NCBI GenBank assembly: GCA_947445495.1
Contig: CANFEI010000001.1
Coordinates: 1 to 22,845, forward strand
Origin: Alcaligenaceae bacterium
GTDB lineage: Bacteria; Pseudomonadota; Gammaproteobacteria; Burkholderiales; Burkholderiaceae
Length of the DNA stretch: 22,845 bases
Direction of reading: 5' to 3'
Shown: one piece after another, positions 8,589 to 16,127 of the stretch
Position numbering within the stretch: position 1 is the first letter of the stretch
Layout of the letters: the number at the start of each line of letters is the position of its first letter
Position numbers and translations under genes: made by a program
The notes under the pieces: generated by a model
Seen by the model: only the letters and a program-made list of their open reading frames with translations
Databases searched by the model: none
Told to the model about the DNA's origin: nothing

Positions 8589-9182
8589 TTAACGGGGACG
8601 CGCGGCCACACCTAGAATTAATTTGAGTTGTGTATCCATGTGCAGCGTCGGCGTTGTTTGCCACGCGCTTTGGGCGAAGCGCAGCCAGCTACCGATAACA
8701 AATTGCGTCAACGCGGCGGCCAAGGCGGTTGCTTCGATCGAGGGCTCGAGTGTGCCGCTGGTGATCGCTTGCCGCAGTGATTGCTTAAAGGAGGCGTCGA
8801 TGCGGTCGGTGATTTGATTGGCGCGCGCTTGCAGGCGTTCGTCCTCGGTGACCAAGGCGTCTCCGGTTAGAACGCGTGTCATGCCACGATTGCGTTGGGC
8901 AAACGTCAGTAGCATTGCCGCGATCTTGCGAGCTTGTTCGACCCCGTTGGGCTCGGACTCAACAATTTGATTGACGAGCGTGAAGATGGTCGACTCGATG
9001 AACTCGAACAAACCCTCAAACATTTGGGCTTTGCTTGCGAAGTGGCGGTATAGCGCGGCTTCGGATAACTGCATGCGCGCAGCCAGTGCTGCAGTGGTGA
9101 TGCGTGCCGCGCGTGGTTGCTCAAGCATTTCTGCAAGCATTTGCAGAATTTGATGTTTACGTTCGCCGGTTTTGACTGACAT
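8589..9182 (-). CDS. slmA: Nucleoid occlusion factor SlmA (TetR family)
   Basis: SlmA binds specific chromosomal sites and blocks FtsZ assembly over the nucleoid. The 197-residue length is within one residue of E. coli SlmA. The N-terminal helix-turn-helix is clear: ITTAALAARMQLSEAALYRHFASKAQMF at about residues 28-55, with the SEAALYRHF recognition region shared with SlmA. The middle block NRGMTRVLTGDALVTEDERLQARANQ also follows SlmA closely, which separates it from generic TetR repressors. It lies 59 bp downstream of the HAD nucleotidase gene and converges on moeB. No Shine-Dalgarno sequence is evident before the ATG. Pyrimidine genes next to slmA are common in other Proteobacteria. Confidence 0.92.
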   Translation of the reverse strand: MSVKTGERKHQILQMLAEMLEQPRAARITTAALAARMQLSEAALYRHFASKAQMFEGLFEFIESTIFTLVNQIVESEPNGVEQARKIAAMLLTFAQRNRGMTRVLTGDALVTEDERLQARANQITDRIDASFKQSLRQAITSGTLEPSIEATALAAALTQFVIGSWLRFAQSAWQTTPTLHMDTQLKLILGVAARPR

Positions 9183-9241
9183 CGCGGTCGGCCCATCAAA
9201 GAGGGTTAAAAAACAAGGCGTATGCTGCGAAACGGTGTGTG

Positions 9242-10006
9242 CTAACCCCGCAACGGGCGCTTTTGAAGCAACAAGTCTGAAACACAGTTTACCCGCAAGT
9301 CGACGAAATTGGGGCGTCCGCTTTTACCTCGGCCAAAGGGCGTACCGGGGTGGTAGACATGCACGGTGCGCAGGCCAGCGCGCCGCGCACCCCGTAAGTT
9401 CTCCATGGTGTCCTCAACAAGAACGGCCCGGCGTGGAGACACTCCCTCATGCGCCAAGATGTGGCGCATCATGGTGCTCGACGGCTTTGGCCTGAAATGG
9501 CCATGTAAGCGCATCTGTTCGACGCCCCATAGCCCGTCGAAACATTGCAGAATTTTGAGGTGTTTCAGTACTGCACGCGCGTAGTGCAGGGGTGCATTGG
9601 TCACCAGTACCTTTCGCCCAGGTAGGCGACGCAACTTGTTTGCGAGACCTGTTTCGGCACGAATGAGCGGTGCGACATCGAAGTCGTGGCTGCGATGTAA
9701 AAAAGCATGGGCATCGATCGCGTGATGGCGCACTAGGCCGATGAGAGTCGCTCCGTATTTGCGCCAGTATTGCGTGCGTAAAACGCTCGCTGCCGGCTCG
9801 TCAATGGAAAGTGCTTCCATGACCGCGGCAGTCATGCCCAGGTTGATCTCGCGAAAAATTTTGTATGACGTGTCATGCAAGGTATTGTCTAGGTCAAAAA
9901 ACCAGACAAATTCCTTGCTGCGAGCGCTGAGTGCGTCCTCAGTAAGATGAACGCGTGCACGGCGCACGCGCACCCGCGGATGCTGCGGCAGTCGTTTTGG
10001 CGTCAC
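9242..10006 (-). CDS. HAD-family pyrimidine 5'-nucleotidase-like phosphatase
   Basis: This is a HAD phosphatase of about 254 residues related to the SDT1/pyrimidine 5'-nucleotidase group, which dephosphorylates UMP, CMP or pyridoxal-type phosphates. Motif I is FFDLDNTLHD with nucleophile Asp38 and acid/base Asp40. Motif II is VLVTNAPLHYARAVL, motif III the lysine in FRPKPSS, and motif IV VLVEDTMENLRGARRAG, so all four catalytic motifs are intact. The start is uncertain: GTG at 10006 lies 7 bp after the argB stop without a Shine-Dalgarno sequence, and the first 30 residues are Arg-rich and may not all be translated. It follows argB and precedes slmA. The substrate is inferred from family only. 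Confidence 0.85.
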   Translation of the reverse strand: MTPKRLPQHPRVRVRRARVHLTEDALSARSKEFVWFFDLDNTLHDTSYKIFREINLGMTAAVMEALSIDEPAASVLRTQYWRKYGATLIGLVRHHAIDAHAFLHRSHDFDVAPLIRAETGLANKLRRLPGRKVLVTNAPLHYARAVLKHLKILQCFDGLWGVEQMRLHGHFRPKPSSTMMRHILAHEGVSPRRAVLVEDTMENLRGARRAGLRTVHVYHPGTPFGRGKSGRPNFVDLRVNCVSDLLLQKRPLRG

Positions 10007-10013
10007 GCGCGCA

Positions 10014-10913
10014 CTACTGGGAAGAGATCATCGTGCCGATGCCCCGATCTGTTAGCACCTCGAGTAACAGACAGTGCGGCACACGACCATCTACGATATG
10101 CACGGACTTCACGCCATTGCGAGCCGCATCGAGCGCAGAGGAAATCTTTGGAAGCATTCCGCCCGAGATGGTCCCATCAGCAAACAAGGCATCGATTGTT
10201 TTTGCCGACAATTGGCGCAAAAGCTTGCCGTTTTTATCGAGCACGCCTGGCGTGTTGGTCATCATGAGCAGTTTTTCAGCGCCGAGCACTTCAGCCATTT
10301 TGCCCGCCACGACGTCCGCGTTGATGTTGTAGGCTAAACCATCTACGCCATAGCCAATCGGTGAAATCACAGGGATAAACTGATCATCCTGAAGAGCTTT
10401 GACGACAGCCGGTTCGATGCGGTCAATATCACCAACGAAACCGATGTCTAGCGGTTTGGATGGATCATCCTTATTGGGCATAAGCTTTTTACTGGCTTGG
10501 ATCAGACAACCATCTTTGCCGGTCAAGCCGACTGCTTTGCCACCTGCTTCGTTAATCATTAAAACAATGTCTTGCTGCACTTGGCCGCCGAGAACCCACT
10601 CGACCACTTCCATGGTGTCGGCATCCGTGACGCGCATACCCTGCACGAACGTACCCTGCTTACCGATACGGCGCAGTGCCTCGTCAATTTGCGGACCCCC
10701 GCCGTGCACGACGATAGGATTCAGACCAATGAGTTTGAGCAATACGACATCGTGGGCAAAGCTACGCTGCAGGACTTCTTCAGTCATTGCGTTGCCACCA
10801 TATTTGATGACGATCGTTTTGCCATGAAAGCGCTTAATGTAGGGCAGGCTTTCGGACAATACTTCTGCAAAAACTTCGGGGGCCATGGACGTGATGTGTG
10901 TCTGACTGGTCAT
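10014..10913 (-). CDS. argB: Acetylglutamate kinase
   Basis: ArgB phosphorylates N-acetylglutamate with ATP, the second step of arginine synthesis, in the cytosol. The 299-residue protein has the typical [11 protein letters not shown] block (residues 33-43) with the catalytic Lys, the substrate-binding VVHGGGPQI, and the C-terminal [20 protein letters not shown] segment. The start at ATG 10913 gives the N terminus expected from relatives ([14 protein letters not shown] follows at about residue 20). No Shine-Dalgarno sequence is obvious. A TACAAT -10-like hexamer on the minus strand (10970-10965) in the 81-bp gap behind tlpA may be its promoter, but no good -35 accompanies it. Other arginine genes are not in the window, as is usual for dispersed arg genes in this group. 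Confidence 0.97.
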   Translation of the reverse strand: MTSQTHITSMAPEVFAEVLSESLPYIKRFHGKTIVIKYGGNAMTEEVLQRSFAHDVVLLKLIGLNPIVVHGGGPQIDEALRRIGKQGTFVQGMRVTDADTMEVVEWVLGGQVQQDIVLMINEAGGKAVGLTGKDGCLIQASKKLMPNKDDPSKPLDIGFVGDIDRIEPAVVKALQDDQFIPVISPIGYGVDGLAYNINADVVAGKMAEVLGAEKLLMMTNTPGVLDKNGKLLRQLSAKTIDALFADGTISGGMLPKISSALDAARNGVKSVHIVDGRVPHCLLLEVLTDRGIGTMISSQ

Positions 10914-10994
10914 GAGCGTTCGGCAGGCAAAGGAAGGTGGATCGGAACAGATTATTGGAAACGGATTGTAGATCCAAGAACGACCCGACGGGGG

Positions 10995-11486
10995 CTAGCC
11001 CGCTAAAGCTTTTTCCAGGGTGCGCCTGAACTCTTGCTTGTCGTATTGCCCGAGATAGCGCTTTAAGATTTGACCGTTTTTATCGATGAGGAACGCGGTT
11101 GGCGTTAGTTTGACGTCCCCGAAGGCTTTGGCTGCCGCACCGACGGTATCCAGCGCAACCGGAAATGGCAGCCTGCGGGTTTCCGCAAAGTTAATGACAT
11201 AGTTGGCAGGGTCGTATTGCATCGCAACAGCCACGAGCTCGAAACCTTGGCTCCGGTATTTTTCGTAGTTCTCGATATTGTCAGGCATTTGGGCTACGCA
11301 GCTCACACAATTCGTCGCCCAAAATTTGACTAGCACGACCTTGCCGCGCAGTTCCGAAAGCGGCAGTTGTTTGCCAGAGAGCGTTGAGAACGTTACCTCG
11401 GGCGCTTTGGGACCAGGCGCAGTAAAGAACCACGTGCCGATCCCGCCAAGCCCCGCTAGCAGCGCAAGCGCTACGAGTTTTTTCAT
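10995..11486 (-). CDS. TlpA-like membrane-tethered thiol-disulfide oxidoreductase
   Basis: The 163-residue protein begins with an uncleaved signal anchor or signal peptide (about residues 3-22) followed by a thioredoxin-fold domain of the TlpA/ResA type, expected to face the periplasm. The redox pair is Cys60/Cys63 in ATNCVSC, and the cis-proline is in LTPTAFLID. The active site lacks the Trp before the first Cys and the Pro before the second (usual WCxPC), which should alter its redox potential. ATG overlaps the dolP stop by 4 bp, so it is the last gene of the gmhA-dolP-tlpA overlapping operon. A 10-bp perfect palindrome (GGGCTAGCCC, 10992-11001) spans its stop codon. The partner protein is unknown. 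Confidence 0.88.
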   Translation of the reverse strand: MKKLVALALLAGLGGIGTWFFTAPGPKAPEVTFSTLSGKQLPLSELRGKVVLVKFWATNCVSCVAQMPDNIENYEKYRSQGFELVAVAMQYDPANYVINFAETRRLPFPVALDTVGAAAKAFGDVKLTPTAFLIDKNGQILKRYLGQYDKQEFRRTLEKALAG

Positions 11487-12223
11487 TGAATTGGCATCAC
11501 CTGCACGCCGCCCTGGGCGGGCGCTGCACCGGTACCGGAGCCGGTGACGGGAGCGGCCGGTTGCGCTGGGTCACCCAGACGTCCACCCATCAGGCGGTTT
11601 GCCGTGTCCAGACGGTTTGCTTCGGCCGGAGTGATGATTTGGAACAGCTTGTCTACGCGTTTGACTCCGCCAATTTGCGCCGTGGTGGACGCTGCCAAAT
11701 CGCCTTCTCGCTGTGTGACCAGACCCATCAAATAGACGATGCCACGATCTGTGGTGACGGTGATGGTGCGCGAGGGAATGTCTTTGGTTGTGGCCAGCGT
11801 TGCCATGACCTTGGAGGTGATCCAGATGTCATTTCCAACCACTCCAGCAGAAGCGGTTTCCTTGGTAACGGTAATTTGATCCGACACGGATTTCACGCCA
11901 TTCGTCTTGCGTGCAAGCTCGCCTGCTTTGGCTTTGACATCGTTACCAATCGTGTCGCCAGTGAGCAGCACGACCCCATCATAAACGGTGATGGATGTAC
12001 GAATGCTATCGCCAAAAGCGTTACGTAGCTCTCCGCCGATTTTCAGTTCAATCGTCTTGTCGTCGGCCTGTTGTCCGACGGATCGACGGTCGACCGCTAC
12101 CAGCCCGGTGGTCGCTGCCGCACCGCCTATGAGTAGTGGGATACAGCCTTGCAGCATACCTGCTGAGGATCCAAGCGCAACGCAGAGCAAAATGGGGCGA
12201 ACAAGACGGGCGGCGAGTGTCAT
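11483..12223 (-). CDS. dolP: Outer-membrane lipoprotein with two BON domains, DolP/YraP-like
   Basis: DolP is an outer-membrane lipoprotein that helps keep envelope integrity and localises to division sites in E. coli. The 246-residue product has a lipobox ending at Cys27 (LQGC), then two BON domains at about residues 55-122 and 131-198. BON strands such as ITVYDGVVLLTGD and ITVTTDRGIVYLMGLV are clear. It is longer than E. coli DolP (191 residues) because of a Gly/Ala/Pro-rich C-terminal tail of about 40 residues. Its position next to the SIS-domain gene and yraN matches the E. coli yraN-diaA-dolP order, which supports the name. Both ends overlap neighbours by 4 bp (ATGA), indicating tight translational coupling. 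Confidence 0.9.
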   Translation of the reverse strand: MTLAARLVRPILLCVALGSSAGMLQGCIPLLIGGAAATTGLVAVDRRSVGQQADDKTIELKIGGELRNAFGDSIRTSITVYDGVVLLTGDTIGNDVKAKAGELARKTNGVKSVSDQITVTKETASAGVVGNDIWITSKVMATLATTKDIPSRTITVTTDRGIVYLMGLVTQREGDLAASTTAQIGGVKRVDKLFQIITPAEANRLDTANRLMGGRLGDPAQPAAPVTGSGTGAAPAQGGVQVMPIQ

Positions 12224-12813
12224 GCAGAGTCTCCGAGTAAGAGCGTATCAATGCCATCGCACAGCATGTGCAGCAGCAAAATATGGATTTCTTGAATGCG
12301 CATCGTGCGGTCGTGCGGTACGCACAGGTGGATGTCGTTGATGCTGAGCAAATCGTTCATCGCGCCACCCCCTTTCCCGGTGAGCGCAATGACGCGCATC
12401 TCGCGCTCGTGCGCGGTTTGAATGGCCTGCTGGACGTTTGCCGAGTTGCCGCTGGTGGAGATTGCGACAAGCACATCGCCAGGGTGGCCTAGCGCGCTAA
12501 TTTGCCGTGAAAAAATTTGGGCGTACCCGTAGTCGTTGCCGACGGCCGTCAAGATGGAGGTATCCGTGTTCAGTGCGATGCCGGCAAGCGGGAGGCGTTC
12601 GCGTTCAAAGCGGCCAACAAGCTCGGCGATAAAGTGTTGCGCGTCTGCGGCTGAGCCGCCGTTGCCACAAGCCAGAATTTTGCCGTTGTTCGTGACACAG
12701 CCAAAACACATATCGATGGCGCGCAGAAGTGGCGAAGAAAGCATGTTGGCGCTGTCTTGCGTGGCAACGACGTGGTCATTGAAGTGGGCGGCGAGTGTCG
12801 AGGCAAGGTTCAT
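12220..12813 (-). CDS. gmhA: SIS-domain phosphoheptose isomerase GmhA / DiaA-type protein
   Basis: The 197-residue single SIS-domain protein belongs to the GmhA/DiaA family. GmhA converts sedoheptulose 7-phosphate to D-glycero-D-manno-heptose 7-phosphate for LPS core; DiaA instead binds DnaA and stimulates replication initiation. The phosphate-binding GNGGSAADAQHF and ISTSGNSANV are intact. By alignment with E. coli GmhA the metal and catalytic residues are kept: His60, Glu64, Gln174 and His182. E. coli DiaA lacks the Glu and the last His. The gene order (yraN, this, dolP) is that of diaA, and the C-terminal LCDGIDTLLLGD looks DiaA-like. I favour an active isomerase but a dual role is possible. 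AGGAG is present but 13 bases from the ATG, rather far. Confidence 0.82.
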   Translation of the reverse strand: MNLASTLAAHFNDHVVATQDSANMLSSPLLRAIDMCFGCVTNNGKILACGNGGSAADAQHFIAELVGRFERERLPLAGIALNTDTSILTAVGNDYGYAQIFSRQISALGHPGDVLVAISTSGNSANVQQAIQTAHEREMRVIALTGKGGGAMNDLLSINDIHLCVPHDRTMRIQEIHILLLHMLCDGIDTLLLGDSA

Positions 12814-12854
12814 GGCGATTGTTCGGCTCCTGAATTTGAATTATCTCATTTATC

Positions 12855-13382
12855 TTATGTCAGGCGAAAGGCGTCGCGATGCCAGATCAGCCCCGAGGGC
12901 TCAAAGGCCAGCACATCGATCCGGCAATATGGCGTTGACCCGCCAAAGTGTCGCCGCACGAGCTCGGCGAGAAACCAGCGTGCCGCGCGCACAATACGAC
13001 GCTGCTTGGCGGGCGTAACGCTTGCCGATGCGCCGCCATAGCGGCTTGAGGTGCGTTGCCGGACTTCCACAAATACGAGAAGGGAGCCGTCACGCACGAC
13101 CAAGTCCAGCTCGCCGGCGGGACAACGCAGCTGACGAGCAAGCACCACGCAGCCTGCGCGCTCGAGGTGTGCTTGCGCAAGCGCTTCGTAAAGGTCTCCG
13201 CGCTGCTGTTGCGCTGAGCGGGCGGCGGGGGGCGATAGGTCGGTAGCCCTGGGGGCGTGGCGGCACTGCAGGAGGTTGGCGCTCTGCGCCCTTCTTCGCT
13301 TGGAGACCGCTTTTTTCTGTGCGAGGGCCGCTTGACAAAAAAGGGCCGCATACTCTTGAGCAGAATTGTTGGAGGCAGTCAT
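12855..13382 (-). CDS. YraN/UPF0102 family endonuclease-like protein with N-terminal extension
   Basis: The C-terminal 115 residues match the YraN (UPF0102) family, related to Holliday-junction-resolvase-type nucleases. The GDLYEALAQAHLERAGC start of the domain, the GELDLVVRDGSLLVFVEVRQR active-site region with conserved Glu, Asp and Glu, and YGGASASVTPAKQRRIVRAARWFL are clear. The ATG at 13382 gives 175 residues, about 45 more than E. coli YraN; the extra N-terminal part is rich in Arg, Lys, Ala and Gln and has no recognised domain. A longer frame reaching 13466 would overlap rsmI and is unlikely. No Shine-Dalgarno sequence is seen. The molecular role is not established. It is divergent from rsmI and 41 bp upstream of gmhA. 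Confidence 0.82.
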   Translation of the reverse strand: MTASNNSAQEYAALFCQAALAQKKAVSKRRRAQSANLLQCRHAPRATDLSPPAARSAQQQRGDLYEALAQAHLERAGCVVLARQLRCPAGELDLVVRDGSLLVFVEVRQRTSSRYGGASASVTPAKQRRIVRAARWFLAELVRRHFGGSTPYCRIDVLAFEPSGLIWHRDAFRLT

Positions 13383-13397
13383 TTTGGTTAAGGCGTC

Positions 13398-13426
13398 GTG
13401 ACGAGGTGGGTTAAGCCGACTACACT
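13398..13426 (+). promoter_or_regulatory. Candidate sigma-70 promoter of rsmI
   Basis: GTGACG at 13398-13403 (4 of 6 to -35) and TACACT at 13421-13426 (4 of 6 to -10) are separated by 17 bp. Transcription would start about 23 bases before the rsmI ATG. It lies in the 73-bp gap shared with divergent yraN. This is a moderate pattern match only. Confidence 0.3.
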
Positions 13427-13455
13427 GCCACAATTCGGCTTTGTTGACTTTCGCC

Positions 13456-14394
13456 ATGACAGACAATGTCCCACCGCAAGAGCGCCCTGATGCCTGGCAC
13501 CGACTCGGTCAGAAGGTCGACGCACAGCAGTGGCCGACGCATTGCTTGTATGTCGTGGCGACACCAATTGGCAATTTGGGGGATCTATCCTTGCGGGGCT
13601 GGCACGCCTTGCAATTAGCCGATGTGATCGCCGCCGAGGATACGCGCGCCACACGCACACTGCTTGATGCCTGGGGCTTGGACACCCCTACGATGGCAGC
13701 ACACCGTCATAACGAGGCGGGCGCCGCAACGGACATTGTTCGACGACTACAGTCAGGCCAACGCGTCGCCTTGGTGTCCGATGCGGGGTCGCCCGCCGTC
13801 AGTGACCCCGGCGGACTGGTGGTGCAGGCCGTACGCGAGGCAGGTTTGCGCGTGATCCCCTTGCCCGGCGCCAGTGCTGTGATCACGGCACTGATGGCGA
13901 CCGGTGTGACAACAGACGCGTCGCCCGGGTTTGTATTTGCCGGTTTTGCCCCAACCAAATCCACGGCGCGGCAGCGCTGGTTTCGCTATTGGACGCAACT
14001 CGTCACGGCCGTGGTGTTTTATGAGGCCCCCCACCGGATCGCTGCTAGCTTGAAAGACTTGTTGTCAGTGTTGGGGCCCGCGCGTCAGGTGAGCCTGGCT
14101 CGAGAAATGACTAAGCGGTTTGAAGAGATTGCATGCGTCACCTTGGCCGAGGCGCAACAATGGTTGGAGGCGGATCCCCATCGCGAGCAAGGTGAATACG
14201 TTGTCATTGTTCATCCGGCACAACACGCGCTGGATCCTGAAGCAACAGAGCAGGTTGATGCGGGAATCGATGCTTGGTTGGACGCTTTGCTCGAGGTCTT
14301 ATCGGTACGGGATGCCGCCCGTGTGGCGGCCAAGGCAACAGGCCAGTCGCGTGACACGCTTTACGCCCGAGCGTTGGCGCGCAAGGGCAGCTAA
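13456..14394 (+). CDS. rsmI: 16S rRNA (cytidine1402-2'-O)-methyltransferase RsmI
   Basis: RsmI 2'-O-methylates C1402 in the ribosomal P site using S-adenosylmethionine. From the ATG at 13456 the product has 312 residues. It carries a roughly 30-residue N-terminal lead before the tetrapyrrole-methylase-type fold begins at LYVVATPIGNLGDLSLRG. Other family motifs follow: AAEDTRATRTLL, VALVSDAGSPAVSDPG (SAM-binding) and LPGASAVITALMATG. The FYEAPHRIAASLKDL and ARKGS-type C terminus also fit RsmI. An upstream TTG (13441) is in frame but gives no recognised sequence. In E. coli rsmI is divergent from lpoA-yraN-diaA-dolP; here lpoA is absent and yraN takes its place. It converges on rlpA, 14 bp away. 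Confidence 0.96.
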   Translation: MTDNVPPQERPDAWHRLGQKVDAQQWPTHCLYVVATPIGNLGDLSLRGWHALQLADVIAAEDTRATRTLLDAWGLDTPTMAAHRHNEAGAATDIVRRLQSGQRVALVSDAGSPAVSDPGGLVVQAVREAGLRVIPLPGASAVITALMATGVTTDASPGFVFAGFAPTKSTARQRWFRYWTQLVTAVVFYEAPHRIAASLKDLLSVLGPARQVSLAREMTKRFEEIACVTLAEAQQWLEADPHREQGEYVVIVHPAQHALDPEATEQVDAGIDAWLDALLEVLSVRDAARVAAKATGQSRDTLYARALARKGS

Positions 14395-14408
14395 ACCGCC
14401 AAGAGCCT

Positions 14409-15254
14409 TTAGGGGCCGGTGACCCGCGGCGCGACGCCGAGCGCGGTTTCGAGCGTCCCTGCAGCTTGTGTCGCGGCCTCTGCGCTCGTAAAAGGCCCAA
14501 CGCGCACACGGTGTAAGTTGCCTGCGCCGAGCTCAACGTTCACCGAAACACCCGACTGAGTCGGCATTTGGGCCGCAGCACGTGCGGCAATTGCCTGCGC
14601 TCGCGCGGGATCACTAAATGCACCAAGTTGTAAGTAAACGGACCCCGCCGCCGCTGGCGTTGCACTGCTGGCTGGTACGGCCGCGAGTGCGGTTCCGTTG
14701 GCGATTTGCTGCGGCATGATGCGCTCTACGATCACCTCGGCGCTTCCGGGCGAGAGAACGCCTAGTTTGTGGGCCGCGACGTACGACAAGTCGATGACGC
14801 GTCCGCCTAAGAACGGACCGCGGTCGTTAATGCGTAGCACGACGGTTTTGCCATTGGCCACGCGGGTGACTCTGACGTAGCTTGGGATAGGCAAAGTGGG
14901 GTGCGCGGCTGTCATGCCATACATGTCATAGCGCTCACCATTGGAGGTCGGCTTGCCGTGATACTTTTTTCCGTACCAGGAGGCAGGGCCCTGTGCGCGA
15001 TAGGGTTGTCCCGACGTGTCTGGCACATAGCGCTGGCCGAAGATGGTGTAGGGATTATTTGGGCCGCGTGCCAAGGGTTCAATGCGTGGCACGGCATCGG
15101 GTACGGCATCGAGGTTTGCGGGGGGATTTGCCTCAGGGCCGTCGTCCATGTAGTACGCACCGCCCCTGCGCCCCGAGCCTGAACAGGCTGCGAGCAGCGC
15201 GCAGACGAGCGTAACGATCAAGAGGCGGCCGAGGGACGCGCTAGCCGAGGTCAT
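14409..15254 (-). CDS. rlpA: Septal lytic transglycosylase RlpA-like lipoprotein
   Basis: The 281-residue product is a lipoprotein (lipobox LLAAC, Cys24) with a double-psi beta-barrel domain and a C-terminal SPOR domain. The barrel is marked by GPASWYGKKYHGKPTSNGE, MTAAHPTLP and the RINDRGPF motif with catalytic Asp, at about residues 88-180. The SPOR domain (about 205-281) includes YLQLGAFSDPARAQAIA and LHRVRVGPF. SPOR domains bind peptide-free glycan at the septum; RlpA in Pseudomonas cleaves such glycan, while E. coli RlpA lacks detected activity. The ATG overlaps the rapZ stop by one base. It is the terminal gene of the hprK-rapZ-rlpA run and converges on rsmI. Confidence 0.93.
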   Translation of the reverse strand: MTSASASLGRLLIVTLVCALLAACSGSGRRGGAYYMDDGPEANPPANLDAVPDAVPRIEPLARGPNNPYTIFGQRYVPDTSGQPYRAQGPASWYGKKYHGKPTSNGERYDMYGMTAAHPTLPIPSYVRVTRVANGKTVVLRINDRGPFLGGRVIDLSYVAAHKLGVLSPGSAEVIVERIMPQQIANGTALAAVPASSATPAAAGSVYLQLGAFSDPARAQAIAARAAAQMPTQSGVSVNVELGAGNLHRVRVGPFTSAEAATQAAGTLETALGVAPRVTGP

Positions 15255-16126
15255 CAGGAAAGCGTGGGTTGATCGCGATGACGTTTGAGAACGGGGCCGT
15301 GATCGCTAAAGCGTTTGCCTAGCGTTTCAACCAAATAAACTGAGCGATGTTTGCCGCCCGTGCAACCAATCGCAACCGTGAGGTAGCTGCGCGTATCCTC
15401 GGTGTAGCGCGGCAGCCATTTGCGAATGAATGCTTCAATGTCATTGGCCATTTGACTCACATCATCAAACCCAGCGAGCCAGTCGGCGACCGGCTGATCT
15501 TTGCCGGTTAGGGGCCGCAACACCGGATCGTAGTGTGGGTTGGGCAGACATCGCACATCGAACACCATGTCGGCATCGCTAGGAACGCCTTTTTTGAAGG
15601 CGAAGGATTCAAAGGTCAACAACAAAGGTTTACGGTCGGCTTGGACGAGGTCTCGGATCCACGTACGCAGTTGTCCTGGAGTCAGGCCAGAGGTGTCGAT
15701 CACATGGCCAAGATTGCGCAGTGGTGCGAGTTGATCGCGCTCTTGCGCGATGCACTGTTCGAGAGACGCAGCCACCCCACTGCGCGCTAATCGATCTGAG
15801 AGGGGATGGCGTCTGCGCGATTCAGAATAGCGCTGAATCAGTGTCTGATCGTCCGAGTCTAGAAACACAACACGCAGTTGCGTCCCCATCGAAGATAGTG
15901 CAGTGATGATGTCGGGCAGTTCGGCAAGATCCCCGGGCGAGCGTACATCAATTGAAATGGCGACTCGCCCTGTTGGATCGTCTCGCATGGACCCAATAAA
16001 CTCGTGTAAAAAACGTACGGGCAGATTGTCGACACAGGTGTAGCCCGCGTCCTCCAGCAAACGCAACGCAACGGATTTGCCTGAGCCGGAGATTCCCGTG
16101 AGCAAGACGACGTTTAGTTGCGGCAT
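15254..16126 (-). CDS. rapZ: RNase adapter / nucleotide-binding protein RapZ
   Basis: RapZ is a cytosolic protein that in E. coli guides RNase E to the small RNA GlmZ and so sets glucosamine-6-phosphate synthase levels. In other bacteria the homologue (YvcJ) has a less clear role. The 290-residue protein has a P-loop GISGSGKS at residues 11-18, a VFLDSDDQTLIQRYSESRRRHPL block (Walker B-like region), and the C-terminal domain with CLPNPHYDPVLRPLTG and GCTGGKHRSVY that binds RNA in E. coli. The start lies one base past the hprK stop, so the two are translated together. GlmZ itself is not known in Betaproteobacteria, so its target here is open. Confidence 0.95.
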   Translation of the reverse strand: MPQLNVVLLTGISGSGKSVALRLLEDAGYTCVDNLPVRFLHEFIGSMRDDPTGRVAISIDVRSPGDLAELPDIITALSSMGTQLRVVFLDSDDQTLIQRYSESRRRHPLSDRLARSGVAASLEQCIAQERDQLAPLRNLGHVIDTSGLTPGQLRTWIRDLVQADRKPLLLTFESFAFKKGVPSDADMVFDVRCLPNPHYDPVLRPLTGKDQPVADWLAGFDDVSQMANDIEAFIRKWLPRYTEDTRSYLTVAIGCTGGKHRSVYLVETLGKRFSDHGPVLKRHRDQPTLS

Positions 16127-16127
16127 G

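Noticed and set aside
11486..12028. 180-codon open frame on the plus strand antisense to dolP
   Set aside because: DolP has a lipobox and two BON domains in the other strand; this frame is a shadow.
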